From Eimeria necatrix (lineage: Eukaryota; Apicomplexa; Conoidasida; Eucoccidiorida; Eimeriidae): DNA of 13,177 nt. Position 1 is the first letter of the stretch. Each line of letters starts with the position of its first letter. Shown one piece after another: positions 8,194-13,177 of the stretch. The position numbers and the translations under genes were made by a program. Under the pieces are notes generated by a model. The model was not told the DNA's origin, searched no databases, and was given only the letters and a program-made list of their open reading frames with translations. The stretch spans positions 1 to 13,177 of the forward strand of contig NW_013651843.1 of NCBI RefSeq assembly GCF_000499385.1. The letters are read 5' to 3'.

Positions 8194-8899
8194 ATGAGCA
8201 TCAAGGTGAATGTTTTCAAAGCGGATACAGACGCCACTAAGCCTAAACCACGAGAACACATACTTGCTGGACTTGAGTTGTCTTCCTATCAACACATCCA
8301 GAGGTTTCCACACGCCTAGTCAACACGCGCACGGAGTACTCTAAGCCCAGCACAAGGCAGTATACAAGTTGCTCCTCAGTAGTACTAGAGAGGAAACATC
8401 TGGGTAGTCTATACAGCACACCGCAGGTGCGAAGGCAGAAGTAGGTGATAATCTCGGGCACAAAAATATTGACGTGATGACTAGAAACATCGCACAACAA
8501 GGCAGCTACCTAGGTCTAGTTGTGCATCAATCAATCCCCTAGTTATGAACTTTCTAAACGCCATTTCAAAACGTGTGGAGAGTTCTAGTTTTCTAAAGCT
8601 ACAGAATTGCGACAGCCCTGCAGCATTCGTGAACCTGTTATTTGCAATTGCTTGAAGAACACCCAAAATTGCATCGCATCTGTGCGGTAGCAAACGCCTA
8701 TGTTGCTCTAGCGGCGCAATATGCCGGAGAAACTGTCGATATTTGGACTAACTACAAAGCCAGCGACGTTATCCTGGCAAGCCTATGTGTTGCGTTAATG
8801 CAACGGTGCCCGGATGCAAATAAAGTCTTTTACAACGTATTTTCCTATGCAAAAAAAACCCTTATGTACCCTATCCGTGGACCTGGAGGGCAATCCTGA
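8194..8899 (+). pseudogene. Coding-like stretch that changes frame, unrecognised
   Basis: Protein-like plus-strand segments follow one another but in different frames. An ATG at 8194 (MSIKVNVFKADTDATK) opens 41 codons to TAG at 8317. A second-frame segment is open from 8408 to a TAG at 8540-8542, a first-frame segment from 8485 to TGA at 8653, and a second-frame segment from about 8630 to TGA at 8897-8899. The last has a composition typical of a folded protein, Ala/Val-rich with few Arg and Ser (segment ICAVANAYVALAAQYAGET). No GT/AG introns with pyrimidine tracts fit the junctions, so indels in a decayed gene are the simplest reading if it is coding. I recognise no family. A chance mosaic of short open frames is the alternative. 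Confidence 0.2.
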
Positions 8900-9054
8900 T
8901 TAACATTTCAACAGGAAGCGATTATAGAATAGGATTTTCATCGTAGCAAAGTTAGAGTGCAACATGTACTGTGGCTGTGCTCTTTTGCAAAACGCTTCCA
9001 CGGCACACCTAAGCAACTATCCTTCCTACGTCGTAAGCAGAGAGCAAACCGTAA

Positions 9055-9945
9055 CTGACGGTAACGTGGCTCCTGCGCATCCAAAGGACAATAAAAGATG
9101 AAAAAAATCGAGCAACTACGCCATGTCGCTTATATGCATGCCTGTACTTCACACAAGCACATCTGAGAAAGAAGCACACCAGGAACTGCAACGCATCCCG
9201 CATCAGCCCCGCTTTTCGGCACGAAATTTCAAAGAGAAGTCACGGTGGTAATCCTTCTGCCGCCGCAGGACTTTCGACGTTTCATGGCTTTCAACCGTCA
9301 AGATCGACACGTTTTGTTTGTCATGCATTCTGGAAGATGTTTTCTATTGCTTCGGCAAAGGCACGTGATGAGCCACATACCATCTGTTCGGCATTCACAC
9401 ACGTTCATACTCACAGTAGTGTCTCGCAGATTGTTAGCAGCTGGACCCAATTTGATGCAATTCGTTTGAACTGGAGCTACGTGTTCAGTAATTGGGCTAG
9501 CAAACATAAACAATCCATGCCATTCCTTCGCCGAAGTTAAATTCAAGCTGACCCTGTTATAGCTGCAACTCATTTGATTGCGTGCATTGAAAGCAACGAA
9601 CGTTATTTTCAGCAGGTGTCTAACAAATGAGCTCAGCTGGCACGCCTGAAGAATTACCTGTCCGACAAACGGATAACGAAATTTTTGGAAATGTTCCGCG
9701 GCAAATACAGTGCCACTTACGCATATGCCGACTCGGGGCAGGAAGCTCGCGCACATGGCATTACGGACATGTTAACGCACTTGCAGCGTCACTGAAAACC
9801 CCATTAAAAGCTTCAAAGAACCTTGTTCGGCAATGCGTACGCGCGAAGAATTAATTTTCGCCCCGCCATCCAGCGAGCCAACGTTATCTGCTATCTCAGA
9901 AATCCCAACGCTGCGCATGCCATGTCTCGTACTGTTAAAACATAA
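9055..9945 (+). pseudogene. Stop-poor frame with in-frame stops, unrecognised
   Basis: In plus frame 1 there is no stop from 9055 to 9537 (161 codons, longer than any ATG-initiated frame here but with no ATG before 9337). Only TAA 9538, TGA 9628, TGA 9793 and TAA 9805 interrupt it before a TAA at 9943: four internal stops in 296 codons where about 15 are expected. The segment after 9628 is Ala/Lys/Arg rich with few cysteines (YLSDKRITKFLEMFRGKYS). Short GT...AG stretches could be drawn around the first two stops (27 and 21 nt), but they have no pyrimidine tracts. The exactly opposed minus frame (9298-9756, 152 codons) is open too but is about 8 percent cysteine, as expected of an antisense shadow of GCA-rich codons. 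Unrecognised; a decayed gene or chance. Confidence 0.18.
9627..9854 (+). CDS. 75-aa frame overlapping the stop-poor frame
   Basis: ATG at 9627 overlaps the TGA at 9628 (ATGA) and opens 75 codons in another frame (MSSAGTPEELPVRQTDNE) to TAA at 9852-9854. Its start is acidic and plausible, but the rest is Arg- and Cys-rich as in random translation. It competes with the frame-1 reading of 9055-9945. Low weight. Confidence 0.07.
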   Translation: MSSAGTPEELPVRQTDNEIFGNVPRQIQCHLRICRLGAGSSRTWHYGHVNALAASLKTPLKASKNLVRQCVRAKN

Positions 9946-10039
9946 CTAAACCACAAGCTAATTTAGCTGCTTAGTGCCATTACCTCTTTGTGGCGAATTA
10001 CCAGAAGATTGGCAGACAACGATGGCACAAGAAAAATAA

Positions 10040-10378
10040 GGCAAAAACATAGCGTCGCTAGGACTGTGTTCTTCCTTATTGGAAAAAATGAGACGCAATA
10101 AGCCAGCTTCTTCTGCAACCGGATTCTCGTCAAATCCATATCGTTTTCCAGATAGAGAAAAGCTCGATGTTTCCGCAAGGCTGGTTCACGTCTTGGCGAA
10201 CCACAATCTTCCACAATGCAATGCAAGTGTTCAATACATGGACGCAAGCTTCGGCGGATATTCCAGCTGCCGCATTTCGAAACAAAGTGTCTGTCAGTAC
10301 AAACAAGATGCGAAAATCGAGGTGGCAGTACACTCATCACGCACCATTCCCTTCATAGGTCGCGACTCCAGTAACTGA
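10040..10378 (+). CDS. Unrecognised frame of about 100 codons
   Basis: Plus frame 2 is open from a TAA at 10037-10039 to TGA at 10376-10378 (112 codons). The first ATG is at 10088 (MRRNKPASSATGFSSNPYRF), giving 97 codons. Before the TAA the same frame continues upstream to about 9960 with a short ATG-initiated stretch (MAQEK) ending in that TAA. Composition is hydrophilic and Ser-rich, with no membrane segment. Two other plus frames (from 10167) and two minus frames (9963-10340, 10130-10333) are open across the same bases, so strand and frame are uncertain. No family recognised. Confidence 0.15.
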   Translation, partial: GKNIASLGLCSSLLEKMRRNKPASSATGFSSNPYRFPDREKLDVSARLVHVLANHNLPQCNASVQYMDASFGGYSSCRISKQSVCQYKQDAKIEVAVHSSRTIPFIGRDSSN

Positions 10379-10991
10379 CTTAAATAGTACACGCTACTGA
10401 TGTTGTAGCTCCTCCACCAGCAGTGTTGCGTGTATGCAAACATGGTCGAGGGTAACAGTTGAGCTTTAGAAGAGGATTATAGAAAGGCTTGCAAGATCAG
10501 GCCCATCCTAACCGGGCCATGTAGCACTTTTGGTTCTGATTATAACTAGCGCACGCGAGTATCACGGCTTGCAGTGACTAAGCGTGATCATTCGCACGTC
10601 CTTTGCAGTTCAGACACACATGCAGATATGCGTTAAAGCATCCACTTTTATGCATTCAGCAGTATCCGTGAACCACAAGAACATTACTTGCAAAGCAGCG
10701 TGCAGCGGACGGTTACTTTTGCCATTGAGGCACCTTGACACCCAATGCGATAGAGTCTGGGATGACTGAAATCGTACTTGGTTTCTCGCTACTGTTTTAC
10801 AGTAAAAAATTGGATAAGAATTGGTTCCTCAGCATCATTGCGCATGCAGCGAGAATAAATGAGGGAACAATGCGCATTACGTACCCCACTATGGAATTAC
10901 ATACCTCCTGGAAAACAACAGATTGTCCTCCACACGTTCACAGTAGAACGACTATGGAAAATTCTGAGGTATTGCCTATTCGCCTACCGCG
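10379..10991. other. No supported gene
   Basis: Only short plus-strand frames (61-92 codons, mutually overlapping, 10584-11074) without splice or composition support. No repeats or RNA genes seen. Confidence 0.35.
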
Positions 10992-11652
10992 TCAACTCCA
11001 CTGTCTTGAGTGACGCAGCGTCGGCTGAGTGGCATCTGGTTCATACACTCCACCAAACTCTCGATTCTGTTTAGGGCGCAAAGGCCCGCGACTATGAAAC
11101 AGTGTTTCATTAAACGTTGTCCCTATCATTCGCGTAGTGACTGTAAACGAAGCAAAACTGCAAAAAAGGTTGCGCTAATGCTCTATTCAGTTCTCTGAAT
11201 CGGTAAATATAGCATGCGCCTAAGCTCGTTGCGCTTAGACAGCGAAAACGTTTGAAACAATTGGTCTGCTGTGGGGGCTTGCCAGCCGGAAGAAGATCTA
11301 TCCACAAGCTCAGGAAGCTGTGGTACATTGCGTTCCTCAAACGAATAGTACACATCACTAGGTGGCAAAGTGCTGCTAGCAGAAAAAAACTGCCAGGCTA
11401 GCATGTGTATTACAATTTGGGAAATGCCACGGAAGACCGCACAGCAATACCCTGCAAGAACCAGCAGCTTTAAATCTATGGCTGTTCTGCAAAAGAGAAA
11501 GTTTGTTCGTAGTTGCCAAGGCCGAGGCACAACAAACCTGCGGACTCTGAACATAACCTGGCGCTTCGAATGCATATCAAAATGATAGCTTACAACTGTT
11601 ACCATGTGCGCGATTGATGCCTAAAAGCTGGAGAGGCAATTCTGCCGCACGC
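10992..11652 (-). CDS. Candidate multi-exon gene with several acceptor signals
   Basis: Four polypyrimidine-AG tracts occur on the minus strand within 500 nt: TTTTTCCCCCCGCCCTACAG ending at 11653, ACTTTCTCTTTTGCAG at 11487, TTTTTTTCTGCTAG at 11376, and CAACCTTTTTTGCAG at 11158. A 140-codon ATG frame (11605-11183) spans the first three. It has a hydrophobic middle (AIDLKLLVLAGYCCAVF) and a hydrophilic end. After the last acceptor a frame is open for 54 codons from 11157 to TGA at 10994-10992 (segment RMIGTTFNETLFHSRGPLR). The ATG at 11605 would fall 47 nt into an exon beginning at 11652. Phase-2 junctions can link all pieces, but two exons would be under 40 nt, which is a weakness. The unspliced 140-codon frame is the simpler alternative. 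No family recognised. Confidence 0.22.
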
Positions 11653-11845
11653 CTGTAGGGCGGGGGGAAAAATTAGATTAAGCATCGTGCGTGTATGCAA
11701 AGAACTCATGATACTGGGAGTGCGAATCATTCGGCGAAGCTCTCATTTATTCTGAAAACACATTCGGACAAGCTCGGTAGAAAATCAGGGAGTTGTTCGC
11801 AAATGATGCTGCAGTGCTCCGATATTAGCTCTTCTTTAGCAGCAC

Positions 11846-12229
11846 TCAAAGAGGCAGAGCATGCCACAGATGTGAACTAGTCCAGTATTCCGTTTCGCCA
11901 CACCTGCCTCCACACAGAACAAGTAATATAACTGGCGTCCCAATGCTCAGATTGGACCCAAAACGGCGCTTCCCCGGAAGACGTACATCAAACGCAGCAC
12001 TGTGAGCAAACGACGGTCGCCGCGAAGAACGCAAGTACAAGCATTTTCCTTTAGCTCGTCTGAAACTCGCAGGTCCTGCGCCACAAAATACTTTATCATT
12101 AAGAGCACCCAGAAGTGCAGAATAGTAGACTTTGCCCAGCTCCCTTGTTTGGAGTCTCCCATAAAACACATGAACCGCACGTCCTATGCTGACGCAGTGA
12201 ACGCCTGGTTCTGGCATATCTCCATCCAT
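11846..12229 (-). CDS. Unrecognised 127-aa frame
   Basis: ATG at 12229 (MDGDMPEPGVHCVSIGRAV) opens a minus-strand frame of 127 codons to TGA at 11846. It is basic, Gly/Arg-rich in the middle, with a hydrophobic patch (TPVILLVLCGG) near the end. A consensus donor, GAT|GTACGT, lies in phase 0 near 11982, and an acceptor-like tract, TTACTTGTTCTGTGTGGAGGCAG, follows near 11903, so the last third may be intron. A second minus frame (12180-11947, starting MRFMCFMGDSKQGSWAK) overlaps and looks just as protein-like. The plus strand (12002-12247) is open as well. Strand is favoured weakly by the donor and ATG. No family recognised. Confidence 0.2.
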   Translation of the reverse strand: MDGDMPEPGVHCVSIGRAVHVFYGRLQTRELGKVYYSALLGALNDKVFCGAGPASFRRAKGKCLYLRSSRRPSFAHSAAFDVRLPGKRRFGSNLSIGTPVILLVLCGGRCGETEYWTSSHLWHALPL

Positions 12230-12545
12230 GTACGTCCGTATCTCTAACGCTCACGGCAATAAACGCATCATGGGCTGCTACACTTTGATTGCTCAAAACA
12301 TATATACCATGTTGAAGCTATCTAGCCTACGTGAGCTATTCCGCAGTGCTATACGAAAATTGGTCCCACACTTTTGCACTCCCGCTGCACGCCGAACGCA
12401 CTGCGCAAATTTCTCTTCGGTGCATGGGCACGTTAGGGCTAGAGTAATACATACTTGCTGAGCCACACGCCACTCACATAAGCGAAGTTTCTGTCAACAC
12501 TTTATGACCGTTGTCGTGGCTTTCTTTCGTAAGTGTGTGGAAGGT
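12230..12545. other. No supported gene
   Basis: A 77-codon plus frame (12228-12461) is the only notable frame, with no supporting signal. GTAAGT on the plus strand (about 12530) is an isolated donor-like match. Confidence 0.35.
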
Positions 12546-12549
12546 CCTT

Positions 12550-12702
12550 ACCGTACGTAAAGCGTAACTACCTTCCCGTCAAGGTCTTCCAGCTCGCAGA
12601 CAACCACAGCGAACTCACAAAATCCGAATCTTGTCAAAATGTGCTGCCGCGAGCGTTGCCAATAATCTGTCCAGGCTGTTTGCCTGGCGAACGAGGGCTG
12701 CC
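12550..12702 (-). CDS. Candidate exon with an RNP1-like string
   Basis: On the minus strand a frame is open for about 50 codons between two TAA codons, ending at a consensus donor (TACG|GTAAGG, phase 2, near 12550). It contains TRFGFCEFA, which resembles the RNP1 octamer of RRM RNA-binding domains, and 12 residues later LEDLDGKVVTLYVR, which resembles the loop and strand that close such a domain. The spacing between the two is too short for a normal RRM, and no RNP2 motif is seen upstream. I treat it as a resemblance, not a domain call. The plus-strand frame 12533-12715 lies opposite. Confidence 0.12.
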
Positions 12703-12715
12703 GCTTTTACGGTGA

Positions 12716-13177
12716 AGGCAATGCTTATGTCGCCTTTGTCGCGCTCGTCTTTAAGCCTGTCGACACGGCGTAAAAAACAGTGTGACGCAAAGTGCTGAAA
12801 GCTGCAATATGCAAAGGGTCACTTTGTCCGTATCGGTGTTGATTTGGTGGACCTACCGGAAATTGTTCAGAGGGAGGCAGAGGTCAATATCAAGGCAGTC
12901 TGCATGCTAGCGCTCCGAAACAAATGCCGAGCGCGTTTGCACACCCAAATTAAATTCCTTCAAATGAAAGATCTGCGCCGCCCGTTCCTTGGCTCAAGCT
13001 GCGCTTGCCGTATCAACGCGCCCTCAGACTACGCTTCCTGATTTACTGCGTCACGATACTCGATTTCCCAAAACATTACACACTTGCTGTTGCAGTGCAA
13101 GTCTTGGATACTTTCAGCACGATCAAGGCAACACATTCCACAACTTCAGCTACTGCTCGAGACCACCTCTCGCGCCT
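12716..13177. other. Right end: no supported gene
   Basis: A 65-codon plus frame (12844-13041) beginning with GTG rather than ATG is the only long frame. No repeat, RNA gene or splice pair stands out. Any gene here would continue beyond the window. Confidence 0.35.

Noticed and set aside
9298..9756. 152-codon minus-strand frame
   Set aside because: It is codon-aligned with the plus frame and about 8 percent cysteine, as expected for the antisense of GCA-rich codons. Kept only as part of the 9055-9945 entry.
1..13177. Stop-codon reassignment as the reason for in-frame stops
   Set aside because: The breaks use TAA, TAG and TGA alike and are accompanied by frame changes, so decay, introns or chance explain them more simply.
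1..13177. Transposon, CRISPR array, rRNA fragment or telomere repeat
   Set aside because: No reverse transcriptase, transposase or integrase motif, no regularly spaced repeats, no conserved rRNA strings and no tandem telomeric units were seen on either strand.

Overview
The window reads as eukaryotic nuclear DNA with no gene I can name. Base composition is balanced (mid-40s percent GC by eye) and CpG is not obviously depleted. There are no microsatellites or long homopolymers, no bacterial operon structure, no Shine-Dalgarno-led genes, and no rRNA, tRNA, CRISPR array, telomere repeat or transposase I recognise. No ATG-initiated frame exceeds 159 codons in 13 kb, so any genes here must be intron-rich, degraded or very small. 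The hexamer GCATGC occurs 14 times against about 3 expected. GCATGC-type words are well known in apicomplexan (coccidian) DNA, so an intron-rich alveolate/apicomplexan is one possibility, but this is a weak inference; an arthropod or other protist cannot be excluded.

Layout. 421-618 is a clear structure: a long imperfect inverted repeat (arms about 95 nt, 28 bp perfect at the outer ends, 10-nt loop). It would fold into a ~200-nt hairpin, and its arms carry related open frames on opposite strands. 1025-3845 holds several 60-160 codon frames on both strands, many of them mutual shadows. 4241-4894 and 6373-6866 (both minus strand) are the most self-consistent spliced gene models: open exons, GT/AG borders and matching phase. 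4895-6372 is otherwise almost empty. 6921-7663 (plus) and 8194-8899 (plus, changing frame) are weaker coding-like stretches. 9055-9945 (plus) has unusually few stops in one frame. 10040-10378 (plus), 10992-11652 (minus, several polypyrimidine-AG signals) and 11846-12229 (minus, 127 codons) complete the list.

Calibration. At this composition random DNA should give a longest frame of roughly 130-160 codons and several good-looking splice acceptors per strand. Every CDS below is therefore a candidate at low confidence, described from the sequence with no function assigned. Overlapping frames often look equally protein-like because the DNA is rich in TGCA words, which yield alanine-rich frames. 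RNA-seq or homology searches would be decisive. I see no evidence of genes working together.
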